Below, one piece after another: positions 1 to 10,266 of a DNA stretch of 64,000 bases. A program made the translations under genes and the position numbers. The stretch is from Streptomyces sp. NBC_00513 (GTDB taxonomy: Bacteria > Actinomycetota > Actinomycetes > Streptomycetales > Streptomycetaceae), in contig NZ_CP107845.1 of NCBI RefSeq assembly GCF_041431415.1, positions 1,054,001 to 1,118,000 on the forward strand. Direction: 5' to 3'. Each line of letters begins with the position of its first letter. Positions within the stretch are counted from its first letter, which is position 1. The notes beneath the pieces are model-generated. The model was given only the letters and a program-made list of their open reading frames with translations. It was not told the DNA's origin and made no database searches.

Positions 1-144
1 CGCGCCGACCCCGGCGGGTGGTTCGCAGGACTCACCGGGTCGAACGCGCCGGGCGGCGGCCGGGAACATGCTCGCCGCGACGGTCACCGGCCCCACGGCG
101 AGGATGGCCGCCACCACGTGCACGGCGAGCAGGAACGCGGTCAC
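1..144 (-). CDS. Membrane protein, N-terminal fragment (runs off left edge)
   Basis: The first 48 codons of a minus-strand gene read VTAFLLAVHVVAAILAVGPV and onward. This is a hydrophobic N-terminal helix followed by a basic loop, typical of small integral membrane proteins (DUF2269-like) of Streptomyces. The GTG start overlaps the stop of the upstream 35-codon frame by 4 nt (GTGA), so translation is probably coupled to it. The rest of the protein lies outside the window, so the family call is tentative. Confidence 0.55.
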   Translation of the reverse strand, partial: MTAFLLAVHVVAAILAVGPVTVAASMFPAAARRVRPGESCEPPAGVGA

Positions 145-248
145 GGGGCGACGGTGGCGCCGAGCATGCCCGCCGCGTGCAAGACCTCGCAGGGGGCGAT
201 GACGTCAAGGGGGTCGAATCCATCGAACAGGACGAACTGAACGTGCAT
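141..248 (-). pseudogene. DJ-1/PfpI family remnant (35 aa)
   Basis: The frame starts MHVQFVLFDGFDPLDVIAPC, the classic first beta-strand and helix of DJ-1/PfpI glutamine-amidotransferase-like proteins, but stops after 35 codons. Family members are normally about 190-230 aa, and the nucleophilic-elbow Cys region is absent. An AGAGG ribosome-binding site lies 9 nt before the ATG, so the stub is probably translated. Its TGA overlaps the next gene's GTG. It is divergent from a GlxA regulator at 438, a common partner of DJ-1 genes. The likeliest reading is an internal deletion that left a leader peptide coupling translation to the membrane protein. A single base error in the sequence is the alternative, although the sequence after the stop does not continue the DJ-1 fold in another frame. 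Confidence 0.55.
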
Positions 249-437
249 GTCCGCTTGCCTCTTTCGCTTCGTGGGGTGTGCGCGACCCACGCTAGGAGGC
301 TCGCCCGACTCCTCCCATGGGCAGAAATGACAAAGGGCAACGGGATCCCGCCAACCCTCTCCACCGGCTTCTTTCTCTTTCACAGGACCGTGACCTGCCT
401 GTTCGAGCATGGCGGGAACCGAACTACCCTGGGTCGC

Positions 438-1400
438 ATGCATACCGTGGCGGTTCTCGCGCTGGACCATGTGGTGGCCTTCGACATCGCGACCCCCGTC
501 GAGGCGTTCGGACGGGCCCGACTGGCCGACGGACGGCTGCCCTACCGGATCCGGGTGTGCGGAACCGGGGGCGAGGTGACCGCGAGCAACGCGTTCACGA
601 TCCGCGCCCCGTACGGATTGGACGCCCTGGCCGACGCCGACACCATCGTCGTGCCCGGCTGCGCGGAGGACGCCCCGCCGCCCGACCCGGCGGTACTGGA
701 GGCCCTGCGCTCCGCGGCGGCGGCCGGGACCCGGATCGCCTCGATCTGCGCGGGCGCGTTCGTCCTCGCCGCGACCGGGCTGCTGGACGGACTGGCGGCG
801 ACGACCCACTGGATCGCGGCCGCGCGACTGGCCGAGGAGTTCCCGCTGGTCGACGTGCGTCCCGACGTGCTCTACGTCGACAACGGGCAGTTGCTCACCT
901 CGGCGGGGGCGGCGGCCGGGCTGGACCTGTGCCTGCACATGATCCGGCGGGACTTCGGGTCGGCGGTCGCGGCGGACGCCGCGCGACTGTCGGTGATGCC
1001 GCTGGAACGGGAGGGCGGGCAGGCCCAGTTCATCGTTCACGCCCAACCCCCCGTGCCTCGTGGATCGCTGTTGGAGCCGGCGCTCTCCTGGATCGAGGAC
1101 AACCTGGGGCGGGACCTCACCCTGGCCGCCATGGCCGCCCGGACCGGCATGAGCGAGCGCACCTTCAGTCGCCGGTTCCGGGAGCAGACGGGGACCACTC
1201 CCTTGCAGTGGCTGCTGCGCGCCCGGGTCCGGCGGGCCCAGTTCCTGCTGGAGACCACCGAGTACGGCGTCGAGCGCATCGCCGCGCAGGCCGGGTTCGG
1301 CTCACCGACCGCGTTCCGGGAACGGTTCAAGCGGGTCGCCGGGATCACCCCGCAGGCCTACCGCTCCTCCTTCCGCGGGACGCCCGCCGAGGTGCTGTGA
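438..1400 (+). CDS. GlxA/AraC-family transcriptional regulator with DJ-1-like N-terminal domain
   Basis: The product is 320 aa. Residues about 1-190 form a class I glutamine-amidotransferase-like (DJ-1/PfpI) sensor domain with the elbow motif SICAGAFVLAATGLLDG. Residues about 215-315 are an AraC-type double helix-turn-helix (GMSERTFSRRFREQTGTTPL and GFGSPTAFRERFKRVAGITP). Such regulators usually control a neighbouring oxidoreductase or DJ-1 gene, here the divergent remnant and membrane gene. The ATG at 438 was chosen because the DJ-1 fold begins exactly there with MHTVAVLALDHVVAFD. Open frame extends upstream to position 18 but looks non-coding. The ribosome-binding site is weak (GGG). The 189 bp to the divergent start must hold both promoters and contains AGGAG/CTCCT arms at 294-313. 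Confidence 0.88.
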   Translation: MHTVAVLALDHVVAFDIATPVEAFGRARLADGRLPYRIRVCGTGGEVTASNAFTIRAPYGLDALADADTIVVPGCAEDAPPPDPAVLEALRSAAAAGTRIASICAGAFVLAATGLLDGLAATTHWIAAARLAEEFPLVDVRPDVLYVDNGQLLTSAGAAAGLDLCLHMIRRDFGSAVAADAARLSVMPLEREGGQAQFIVHAQPPVPRGSLLEPALSWIEDNLGRDLTLAAMAARTGMSERTFSRRFREQTGTTPLQWLLRARVRRAQFLLETTEYGVERIAAQAGFGSPTAFRERFKRVAGITPQAYRSSFRGTPAEVL

Positions 1401-1648
1401 TCCGCGCCGGCCGGATGCGCGGCTGATCGACGGCCGTCCGACGAACCCCGCGGGCCCTGCGGACCGGCGATGACGCAGGCTCGGAAATGTCCGGATTCGA
1501 CGGACGTCGAAAGGCTTTGGGCCCGGCCGCCGTACCCCACGAGACTGGCGCCCGAAGCCGGGACGCACCGCGCACTCCACGGCCGCCCGTCCACCCGGAC
1601 GGCGCGCCGCCCGGCGATCCGATCACCAGGTGAGGAGCACACCCGATC

Positions 1649-2194
1649 ATGCGCACCCCGCACCCCTTCGCCGTTCGTGCCGCAGTCGTCGCCGGCGCGG
1701 TCCTGTCGGCCGTCACCGTACTTGCCGCGTCTGCCCAGGCGAGGCCCGCCGAGTCGCCCGCCACCGGGGTCGCCATGACCTCGTTCAAGTCCCAGTACGT
1801 CAACATCGCCACCGGCAAGTGTCTGGACATCCGGGGTGGTTCACCTCGCGAGGACGCGCTCGTCCAGCAGTTCAACTGCAAGAACGAGGAGTACCAGAAG
1901 TTCTGGTCGGAGAGCGTCCTCGGTGACCCGGCGGTCGACATGAGGCCGGCGCACGTCTCCAACCTGTGTCTCCAACCGTCCGGCCTGGAGGCGGGGGCGA
2001 CCATCATCCAGAAGGTCTGCAACTACTCCCCGGGCCAGCGCTGGGACTTCACCTGGGCGGACGGTCGCGCCACCGTCAAGAACCGGCTCACGGGCCTGTG
2101 CCTGGAGGACGCCGGCATGCCGTCCGGCAGTCGCCGCGAGGTGCGGCAGATGCCGTGCACCTCGGCGCCCGGCCAGCTCTGGACCACCCGCTGA
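1649..2194 (+). CDS. Secreted ricin-type beta-trefoil lectin
   Basis: The product is 181 aa. A Sec signal peptide (about residues 1-32, cleavage near ASAQA-RP) precedes a single ricin B-like beta-trefoil with the repeated motifs GKCLDI, NLCLQP, GLCLED and QLWTT. It probably binds galactose-type or other polysaccharide sugars outside the cell. There is no catalytic domain, so it is a lectin only. GGTGAGGAGCACACCCGATC before the ATG provides a clear ribosome-binding site. It stands alone, with its own upstream region from 1401; that region holds GTCCG/CGGAC arms at 1489-1505. It is convergent with the ABC ATPase at 2261. Confidence 0.85.
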   Translation: MRTPHPFAVRAAVVAGAVLSAVTVLAASAQARPAESPATGVAMTSFKSQYVNIATGKCLDIRGGSPREDALVQQFNCKNEEYQKFWSESVLGDPAVDMRPAHVSNLCLQPSGLEAGATIIQKVCNYSPGQRWDFTWADGRATVKNRLTGLCLEDAGMPSGSRREVRQMPCTSAPGQLWTTR

Positions 2195-2222
2195 TCCACC
2201 CGCTGATCCGTCCGCCGATCCA
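2187..2222 (+). repeat. 12-bp tandem repeat, 3 copies, spanning the lectin stop codon
   Basis: Three units close to CCCGCTGATCCA lie at 2187-2198, 2199-2210 and 2211-2222. The first contains the lectin TGA stop. They fill the short gap between two convergent genes. Confidence 0.7.
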
Positions 2223-2260
2223 CCTGGGACCCGGCCTGACCACGGCCGCCCGCCCGTCCC

Positions 2261-2992
<732 letters not shown>

Positions 2993-3216
2993 GGTGGGAT
3001 CCCCCTCGGTTCGGCCGTCCGGGCGCGCCCGTGGGCGCCGCCCGCCGCACGGCCGTTCAGCTGCTCGCGGCTGCTTCCGGCGGCCGCGTTTCGACTACCT
3101 TCCGAATTTGCTCATCCGTCACATCCTTCGCGCAAGTACCTTCCGATACGGGATCGAATCTGACAACATCGTCCGCTATCCGGGACCAGAGGTCCGGACG
3201 GGGGAGGAACAGGCAC

Positions 3217-6200
3217 ATGATCGGCTTCGTCGTGCGCCGGCTGCGCGGGCGACTACCGCTCGCCGCCGCCGTGCTGCTGACCGTACTCATCGCCACGACC
3301 GCGCTCAGCGCGCTGCTCGCCTTCTCCCGAGGGGTGGACGAGGCCGGGCTGCGACAGGCGATCCACGGTCCGGGGCGGGCCCGCACCACGGTGACGGTCA
3401 CCGGCGAGCATCCGACGAGCAGCCGCGCCAAGGACGACGAGGCCGTACGCGCCTTCGCCACCGGACTGTTCGGCGGGCTGCCGGTCGACGTCCGGAGCGT
3501 GGCGCGCAGCCGCGCGTACGGACTTCCCGGCCCCCGGGCCCCCGGCAAGGAAGCGGACCTGACCCTGCTCGCGGCCCTCGACCGGGATCGCGTACGACTC
3601 CTGTCCGGCGCGTGGCCCCGGCCGCTCGCGAACGCGTCCTCCCGCGTCGAGGTCGCCGTGCCCCAGGCGGCGCTGAACCGGCTCGGGTTGACCGCCGACG
3701 CGCTGCCCGCCGAGGTCGGACTCGACGACCGCTACGGCGGGACCCCGCTCACCGTCCGCGTGACCGGCGTCTACCGGGCGGCCGAACCGGACGCCCCGTA
3801 CTGGCGGCTCGACCCGCTCGGCGGCCGGGAGCTCCAGGTCGGCGCGTTCACCACCTACGGCCCCCTGGTCACCGACGACTCCGCCTTCACCGCCGGCGGG
3901 CTCCCGCAGGACAGCCGCGCCGCCCTGCTGACGGCGGACTTCACCGCCGCCGGCGCCTCGGACATCGAGACGGTCCGTGCCGCCGCGACCCGTATCGACG
4001 CGCGCTCCCCGCTCGGCGCCCCGCTCACCGCCGCCGGGCTCAAGGCCAAGACCGAACTGCCCGATCTACTCGCCGAGTTGACGTCGGCCCAGCGGGTCGC
4101 CCGCTCCACCCTGCTGGTCGGCGCCCTCCAGCTCGCGGTGCTCGCCGGCGCCGCCCTGCTGCTGGTGGCCCATCTGATGACGGACCGCAAGGAGGCCGAG
4201 CGGATCCTGCTGACCGCCCGGGGCGCCTCCCGCCGCCGGCTCGGGCTGCTCACCGGCGTCGAGTCACTGCTGCTCGCCCTCCCCGCCGCCGTGCTCGCGC
4301 CGCTCCTCACCCCGCCACTGCTGCGCCTGGCCGGCCGGTTCGGGCCGCTGTCCCGGTTGTCCCTCGACCCCGCCGGCGCCTGGTCGCTGTGGCCGGTGGC
4401 GGTCGGCTGCGCGCTGTTCTGCGTACTGCTGACCACCCTGCCCGTCGTGCTCCGCGGGGCGGCCGCGTCCGTACTGCGCCTCAGTGGTTCCCGCCAGGCC
4501 GTCGTGGCCGGCGCCGCCCGCGCCGGCGGTGACCTCGCGCTGGTGGTCCTCGCCGTCCTGGCCTACGTCCAACTCGCCCGGTACAGCGGCGACGAGAGCC
4601 TCGCGGCGCGAGGCGACGGCCTGGGCGTCGACCCCGTGTTGGTCGCCGCGCCGACGCTCGCGCTGTGCGCGGGCACCGTGCTCGTCCTGCGGTTGCTGCC
4701 GTTCGCCGCCCGGCTGGGCGGCCGGGTCGCCGCGCGGGGCCGCGGCCTCGGCCCCGCGCTCGTCGGCTGGCAGTTGGCCCGCCGCCCCAAGCGGGCCACG
4801 GGGCCCGTGCTGTTGCTGGTCCTCGCCGTCTCCAGCGGGGTCCTCGCGCTGGGGCAGCACACCGCGTGGACCGACTCCCAGCACGACCAGGCCGATTACA
4901 TCACCGCGGGAGGGCTGCGGATCTCCGGCAGCGACCTGTCCGCGATGGGGCGGGCCGGCCGGTACTCCAGGCTGCCCGGCGGCGACAGGATGATCCCGGT
5001 CATCCGCGGCGAACACTCCCTGCCCGGTGAGCGGACCGGCACCCTGATCGCGCTGGACGCTCCCGCCGCCGCCGAGCGGGTCCCGCTCCGGGAGGACCTG
5101 CGGGACGGGCTCGGCATGCGTGAACTGTTCGGGCCGCTCTCCCCGGCCGCCCCCGCCGCGAACGGGATCACCCTGCCCGGGCAGCCGCGACGGATCGACA
5201 TCGACGTGTCCCTGGACTCCGCGGACGAACCCGGCAGCCCCGGGATCGGCGTACTGCTGCGCGACCGGTTCGGGCTGACGTACCGGGCGCCGACGCGTCA
5301 ACTCCCCGCGAACGGCCCCACCATCGTCTCGGTCGACGTCGACGCCCTGGCCGACGCCCCGATCGGATCCGCCGCCGGCCCGTTGAGCATCATCGGCTTC
5401 GTCGTCACCTTCTCCCCCGACGCCCGGCCCTACGGCTCGCCCAAGCAGGTCGGCGGGGAGGTGACGGTGCGCGGTGTCGCCGTCTCGGACACCCGGGACG
5501 GCCCGGCCGCGCGGGTGGAGGCGGTCGCGCCGGCCTGGCACCTGACGGCCCCGACCACGACGAACGGGGCTCGGCCCGGCGCGCTCCGGGAGGGCGGCGG
5601 GGCGTTGGTACGGATGCGCTACCAGGACCCGCGCGACACGACCGGCCCGGTCCGGATCTCCGCGACCGCGGGCGGCCCGCCCTCCACCGAGGTCCCCGGC
5701 GTCGCCACGCACGCGTACCTCCGTGCCATCGGCGCCGACGTCGGCGACCTGGTGACCGTCCCCCTGGGCGGCGATTCACTGCCGGTCCGGATCACCTCCG
5801 CGGTGGACACCCTGCCCGTGGTCGGCGACACGGCCGTGGCCGTGGACCTGGCCACGCTCGGCCGGCTGTTCGCCGCGCAGGGCGGCAAGCAGGTCCCCCC
5901 GACCGACGAGTGGTGGCTGCCGGCCGCCTCCGCCGACGACCCCGGCCCGGCCCGGGCCGCCGCGGCGCTGCGGGCGGGCGCGGGGGTCCAGGAGGTACGG
6001 CTGCGCGAGGAGGTCGTCGCGGGACTGCTCGACGACCCGCTGAGCGCGGGACCACAGGCCGCCCTCGCCGCGCTCGCGCTCGCCTGCGCGGTCCTGGCGG
6101 CGATCGGCTTCGCGGCCTCCGCGGCGGCGAACGCGCAGGAACGGTCCGGGGAGTTCGCCGTGCTGCTGGCACTGGGCGCGCCGCGTCGGGCGCCGGCCCG

Positions 6201-6480
6201 GACGGCCGCCGTCGAGAGCGGTGTCCTGGTCGGCCTCGGAGCGGGGGTCGGTCTCGTGCTGGGGGCCGCCATCGTGCACCTGACGGTGCCGTTGGTGGTG
6301 CTGACGCCGGGGGCGCGCCGGCCGGTCCCGGAGGTTCTGGTGGATCTGCCCGTCACCACGACGCTGCTGCTGGTCGCGGGCATCGCCGCCGTGCCGTTGC
6401 TGTCGACCGTGCTCGGCGGCCGGCGCAACCGCAACGCCCTGAGCGCAGCCGCCCGGCTGCGGCACGTGGAGGACATGTGA
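3217..6480 (+). CDS. FtsX-like ABC transporter permease (large, first of two)
   Basis: The product is 1087 aa. An N-terminal membrane anchor (LPLAAAVLLTVLIATTALSA) is followed by a roughly 270-aa extracytoplasmic domain. A cluster of helices occupies about residues 300-560. A second large external domain and a C-terminal three-helix FtsX module with VLLALGAPRRAPARTAAVES complete it; about ten helices are visible. MacB-like permeases of this class use ATP hydrolysis to move substrates or signals outside the membrane rather than import. GGGGAGGAACAGGCAC before the ATG decides the start. Its stop overlaps the next gene (ATGTGA), so the two permeases are translationally coupled. The substrate is unknown. 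Confidence 0.88.
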   Translation: MIGFVVRRLRGRLPLAAAVLLTVLIATTALSALLAFSRGVDEAGLRQAIHGPGRARTTVTVTGEHPTSSRAKDDEAVRAFATGLFGGLPVDVRSVARSRAYGLPGPRAPGKEADLTLLAALDRDRVRLLSGAWPRPLANASSRVEVAVPQAALNRLGLTADALPAEVGLDDRYGGTPLTVRVTGVYRAAEPDAPYWRLDPLGGRELQVGAFTTYGPLVTDDSAFTAGGLPQDSRAALLTADFTAAGASDIETVRAAATRIDARSPLGAPLTAAGLKAKTELPDLLAELTSAQRVARSTLLVGALQLAVLAGAALLLVAHLMTDRKEAERILLTARGASRRRLGLLTGVESLLLALPAAVLAPLLTPPLLRLAGRFGPLSRLSLDPAGAWSLWPVAVGCALFCVLLTTLPVVLRGAAASVLRLSGSRQAVVAGAARAGGDLALVVLAVLAYVQLARYSGDESLAARGDGLGVDPVLVAAPTLALCAGTVLVLRLLPFAARLGGRVAARGRGLGPALVGWQLARRPKRATGPVLLLVLAVSSGVLALGQHTAWTDSQHDQADYITAGGLRISGSDLSAMGRAGRYSRLPGGDRMIPVIRGEHSLPGERTGTLIALDAPAAAERVPLREDLRDGLGMRELFGPLSPAAPAANGITLPGQPRRIDIDVSLDSADEPGSPGIGVLLRDRFGLTYRAPTRQLPANGPTIVSVDVDALADAPIGSAAGPLSIIGFVVTFSPDARPYGSPKQVGGEVTVRGVAVSDTRDGPAARVEAVAPAWHLTAPTTTNGARPGALREGGGALVRMRYQDPRDTTGPVRISATAGGPPSTEVPGVATHAYLRAIGADVGDLVTVPLGGDSLPVRITSAVDTLPVVGDTAVAVDLATLGRLFAAQGGKQVPPTDEWWLPAASADDPGPARAAAALRAGAGVQEVRLREEVVAGLLDDPLSAGPQAALAALALACAVLAAIGFAASAAANAQERSGEFAVLLALGAPRRAPARTAAVESGVLVGLGAGVGLVLGAAIVHLTVPLVVLTPGARRPVPEVLVDLPVTTTLLLVAGIAAVPLLSTVLGGRRNRNALSAAARLRHVEDM

Positions 6481-9194
6481 CCAGCCCGGCCCCCGCGCCG
6501 CCGCCCCCGCACACCCGCCCCGCGCCGTGGGTGCGGACCCGGTTGCGGGCCGCGCCGCTGACCACCCTGCTGGGCGCCGTCCTGGCGTTCGTCGCGGTGC
6601 TGCTCGCCGCCGGTCTGCCGCGCGCCCTGGACCGCGGCTCCGACCAGGCCCTGCGGTCCTTCCTGCGGGACCAGGGGCCCGGCTTCACGAGCCTGCTCGC
6701 CACCGCCCGGGCCGAGCCCGGTGCCCGCACACCCGAGGGGCTCGACTCCGTACGGGCCCTCCTGCTGTCCCGCACCGGGAAGGACTTCGCGGTGGCGCCC
6801 GACGGCCCCGTGTCGGGCACCCGCGCCGTCAAACCGCGGACCCTGACGAACCCGGGGCTGCCGAGCCCCTACGAGGTGGCGCCGCAGATGAGCCTGCTCT
6901 ACCTGCGCGACCTCTCCGCCCACACCCGCCTCGTCGACGGTCGCTGGCCCGACGGTGGCACGCCGGAGGGGCCGATCCCGATCGCCCTGTCCCAGGGAGC
7001 CGCCGACACCCTCGGCGTCAAGGTCGGCACGGTCCTGGACCCCACTCCGAGCATCTCGGGGCCGCTCAGCGCCGAGATCGTCGGCGTGTACCGCGTCGAC
7101 GACCCGGCCGACCCCTTCTGGACCGACCTGCTGTGCGCGACCCGCGCCTGCCTCAACGGCACCCGCAAGCAGTACTGGCAGACCTCCGCCGTGGTCGGGC
7201 CCGACGGCGCCGACCGGTTGGCGTCCTGGGGCGAACGCGCCGAGTTCTTCTGGCGGTTGCCGGTGGACACCGACATCCTGCGCGCCGACCGGCTGCCCGC
7301 GGTCAAGGAGGCCGTCGCCTCCTACGTGGCCGGTCCCACCGCCACCGACCTGACCCTCGAATCCCGCCGGCCCGACCTGCGGATCACCTCGCGGCTGCCC
7401 GAGTTGCTCGCCCGGGCCGAGGCCCGCCGGCAGGCCGCCGCGCCGCTCGCCGCGATCGGGCCCGCCGGAGTCGTCGGCGTCGCCCTCGTCGTGTTCTTCC
7501 TCGCCGCCGGACTGAGCGGGGACCGGCGGCTCGCCGAACTGCGGTTGCTGCTCGCGCGGGGCGGCTCGCGCTCCTCCATCGTCCGCCGGGTGCTGGCGGA
7601 AGGAGCCGTCCCGGTGCTCCCGGCGGCGGCGCTCGCGACGGCCGCCGCCGTGCTGCTGTTGCCCACTCCCCGCCTGCTGCCCGCCCTCCTCGCCGCGGCG
7701 GCGGTCACGCTCGTGCTGCTGACCGCCTTTCCCGTGCGGGTGTTCGTGCTGCTGTCGCCGCCGCGGCCGCCCGCCCCCCGCCGCCGACTGGTCGCGGAGC
7801 TGCTCGTGTTCGCCGCGACCGGCGCGGCGGTGTTCGAGGTCCGCGAACGCGGCGTCGCCCCGGCGGGGCAGGGCGTCGACCCGCTGCTCGTCGCGGCCCC
7901 GCTGCTGCTGGCGCTCGCGGGCGGGCTGCTCCTGGCCCGGATCCAGCCGCCGCTCGTCGGGGCGCTGGCGCGGGCGGTGGGTCGCCGTCGCGGTGTGGTG
8001 GGCTTCCTGGGGGCGACCCGCGCGGCCCGCGGTTCCGGGGATCGGGCACGACCCCCGGTACTGCCGCTGATCGCGCTGCTGCTCGCCGTCACCACCGGCG
8101 GATTCGGGGCCACCGTGCTGGCGGGGGTGGAGTCCGCCCGGGAGCGGGTGGCCCGACTCGACGTGGGCGGCGACGCCCAGGTCGCCTCACCCGCGGGAGT
8201 ACCCGTCCCGAAGGCCCTCGCGAAGGCTGCCGGCGAACTGCCCGGCGTACGGGCCTCGCTCACCCTGTGGGCGGACGCCGACGCGTACGTCTTCGACACC
8301 GACCGGGGCTCCGTCAAGGTCACGGTGATCGTCGCCGACCCGGTGGCCTACGCGGAGATCTCGCGGACCGTCGGACGCGGACGGTTCGATCCCGCCCTGC
8401 TCGCCGGCGGATCCCCCGCCGCCATCCCCGCGCTGTTCAGCGAGGACCTGGTCGGGAAGGTCACCGACGGAACCCACCGCGTGCGCTTCGCCAACGACGA
8501 GGAGCTGCTCGCGAAGCCCGTCGCCCGGATCGACGGCACGCCCCTCCTACAGGGCTCCGGCAAGGGCGTCATCGTGTTGCCGGCGGGCACGGCCACCGCC
8601 AGGATCCCCAAGGGTGCCCCGCCCACCCACTGGCTCGCGGTGGGAAGCATCGACGACGGGGCCCTGCGCGAGGTGGTTCGCACCCACGCCGGCCCGGCGG
8701 CCGACCGCTACCTCGTCCGCACGAGCGCCGCCACCGTCGCCAAGCTCGCCGACGACCCCCTCCAGCGGTCCGCGAGCCGCGTGTTCCGGGCCTCCTTGGC
8801 CGGCGCGGCCGGCTTCGCGGCGCTGGCCGTCCTGCTCACCCTGGCCCGGGCCACGCCCGAACGCGCCGCACTTCTGGCCCGACTGCGCACCATGGGCCTG
8901 CGGCCCCGGCAGGGCGTGGCGCTGATCCTCGTCGAATCGCTGCCGCAGGCGGTCACCGCCGCGCTCGGCGGCGGTCTGATCGCGGTCGCCGCGGTCGCCC
9001 TGCTGGGTCCGGCGGTGGACCTGACGACGCTGGTCGGCTCCTCGGTCCCGACCGGGCTGGGCGTCCTCGTCCGACCCGTGCTGGTGCAGTCACTGGGCCT
9101 TGCCGCGCTGGTGGCCCTGACCGTGCTCGCCGAGGCGGCGGTGTCCGGCCGGCGCCAGATCACCACCGAGTTGAGAGCGGGAGACCGACGTTGA
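6477..9194 (+). CDS. FtsX-like ABC transporter permease (second)
   Basis: The product is 905 aa and begins at a GTG overlapping the upstream stop by 4 nt. A proline-rich N-tail (APAPPPPHTRPAP) precedes a membrane anchor at about residues 25-45 and an external domain to about 310. A central helix cluster (IGPAGVVGVALVVFFLAAGL and following) ends near residue 530. A second external domain and a C-terminal FtsX-like helix set finish with a short basic tail. Sequence and layout resemble the upstream permease, so the pair probably forms a heterodimeric permease. It is coupled to the ATPase gene by a TTGA overlap. Confidence 0.87.
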   Translation: MTSPAPAPPPPHTRPAPWVRTRLRAAPLTTLLGAVLAFVAVLLAAGLPRALDRGSDQALRSFLRDQGPGFTSLLATARAEPGARTPEGLDSVRALLLSRTGKDFAVAPDGPVSGTRAVKPRTLTNPGLPSPYEVAPQMSLLYLRDLSAHTRLVDGRWPDGGTPEGPIPIALSQGAADTLGVKVGTVLDPTPSISGPLSAEIVGVYRVDDPADPFWTDLLCATRACLNGTRKQYWQTSAVVGPDGADRLASWGERAEFFWRLPVDTDILRADRLPAVKEAVASYVAGPTATDLTLESRRPDLRITSRLPELLARAEARRQAAAPLAAIGPAGVVGVALVVFFLAAGLSGDRRLAELRLLLARGGSRSSIVRRVLAEGAVPVLPAAALATAAAVLLLPTPRLLPALLAAAAVTLVLLTAFPVRVFVLLSPPRPPAPRRRLVAELLVFAATGAAVFEVRERGVAPAGQGVDPLLVAAPLLLALAGGLLLARIQPPLVGALARAVGRRRGVVGFLGATRAARGSGDRARPPVLPLIALLLAVTTGGFGATVLAGVESARERVARLDVGGDAQVASPAGVPVPKALAKAAGELPGVRASLTLWADADAYVFDTDRGSVKVTVIVADPVAYAEISRTVGRGRFDPALLAGGSPAAIPALFSEDLVGKVTDGTHRVRFANDEELLAKPVARIDGTPLLQGSGKGVIVLPAGTATARIPKGAPPTHWLAVGSIDDGALREVVRTHAGPAADRYLVRTSAATVAKLADDPLQRSASRVFRASLAGAAGFAALAVLLTLARATPERAALLARLRTMGLRPRQGVALILVESLPQAVTAALGGGLIAVAAVALLGPAVDLTTLVGSSVPTGLGVLVRPVLVQSLGLAALVALTVLAEAAVSGRRQITTELRAGDRR

Positions 9195-10165
9195 ACACCG
9201 AAGCCCCCACCTTCGAGGAGCTGCGCCGCAAGGCGTTGGCCGCCGCCGAGCCCCGCGGTCACGATCCGGCCCACGCCATCGTCTGTGACCGGCTGGTGCG
9301 CATCTTCAGTTCCGACGGGGTCGAGGTGCAGGCCCTGCAGGGGTTGGAGCTGACCGTGACCCGGGGGGATCTGATCGCGCTGGTCGGCGCGTCCGGCAGC
9401 GGGAAGTCGACGCTGTTGAACATCCTGGCGGGCCTGGACGTGCCGACGGCGGGCAAGGCCACCGTGGGCGGCCACGACCTGTTGGAGATGTCGGCGCGGG
9501 AGCGGCTGCGCTACCGGCGCGAGGCCGTGGGGTTCGTCTGGCAGCAGACCGCCCGCAACCTGCTGCCGTTCCTCACGGCCGCCCAGAACGTGGCGCTGCC
9601 GATGCAGCTGAAGGACGGGAGCGGGCGCGCGGCCCGCAAGCGGCAGACCGCGCGCGTCGCCGAGCTGTTGGCGGCCCTGGAGATCGGCGACCTGGCCGGG
9701 CGGCGGCCGAACGCGCTGTCCGGCGGGCAGCAGCAGCGCGTGGCCATCGCCGTGGCCATGGCCAACGACCCGGCGGTCCTGTTGGCGGACGAACCGACCG
9801 GCGAGCTGGACTCCGAGACCGGCGCCGCGATCTTCGAGGCCTTCCGTACCGTGAACCGGGAACTCGGGGCGACCGTGGTGATCGTGACGCACGACCCGAT
9901 GGTCGCGGGAGAGGTCCGCCGTACGGTGGCCATCCGCGACGGTCGCACCAGCAGCGAGGTGCTGCGCCGCACCGTCACCGACGAGCACGGCGCGGAGTCC
10001 GTGAGCGAACGCGAGTACGTGATGCTGGACCGTACCGGGCGGGTGCAACTCCCGTACAAGTTCCTGGAGGCGCTGGGCATGGAGCACCGGGTGGCGGTCG
10101 ACCTCGCCGCCGACCACATCGAGGTCCGTCGCGACGATGCGCAGGACGCCCCGGACACGGACTGA
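9191..10165 (+). CDS. ABC transporter ATP-binding protein with SpoVT/AbrB-like C-terminal extension
   Basis: The product is 324 aa and starts at TTG, overlapping the upstream TGA by 4 nt. Walker A is GASGSGKST, the signature LSGGQQQR, Walker B VLLADEPTGELD, and the H-loop VTHD. About 35 residues precede the usual start of the domain. After it comes an extension of about 65 aa: a beta-rich segment, then VMLDRTGRVQLPYKFLEALG and a final strand. The extension reads like a SpoVT/AbrB swapped-hairpin unit (strand, D-x-x-G-R-V-x-L-P, helix, strand). It could dimerise the ATPase or contact DNA or a partner; this is inference from pattern. It is the third gene of the permease operon. Confidence 0.88.
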   Translation: MNTEAPTFEELRRKALAAAEPRGHDPAHAIVCDRLVRIFSSDGVEVQALQGLELTVTRGDLIALVGASGSGKSTLLNILAGLDVPTAGKATVGGHDLLEMSARERLRYRREAVGFVWQQTARNLLPFLTAAQNVALPMQLKDGSGRAARKRQTARVAELLAALEIGDLAGRRPNALSGGQQQRVAIAVAMANDPAVLLADEPTGELDSETGAAIFEAFRTVNRELGATVVIVTHDPMVAGEVRRTVAIRDGRTSSEVLRRTVTDEHGAESVSEREYVMLDRTGRVQLPYKFLEALGMEHRVAVDLAADHIEVRRDDAQDAPDTD

Positions 10166-10266
10166 CGCGCCCGGCGCCGAACGCCTTCGCGGGTGCGTGC
10201 GTCACTTCCGTGGGCCGGGTGTCGTTAGGCGCTCGGGGTTGACTCGGGGGTCGAAGGGATGACGGA

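Noticed and set aside
18..437. Upstream extension of the GlxA regulator to position 18
   Set aside because: The DJ-1-like fold starts at codon ATG 438. Upstream residues are low-complexity and would overlap the divergent genes.
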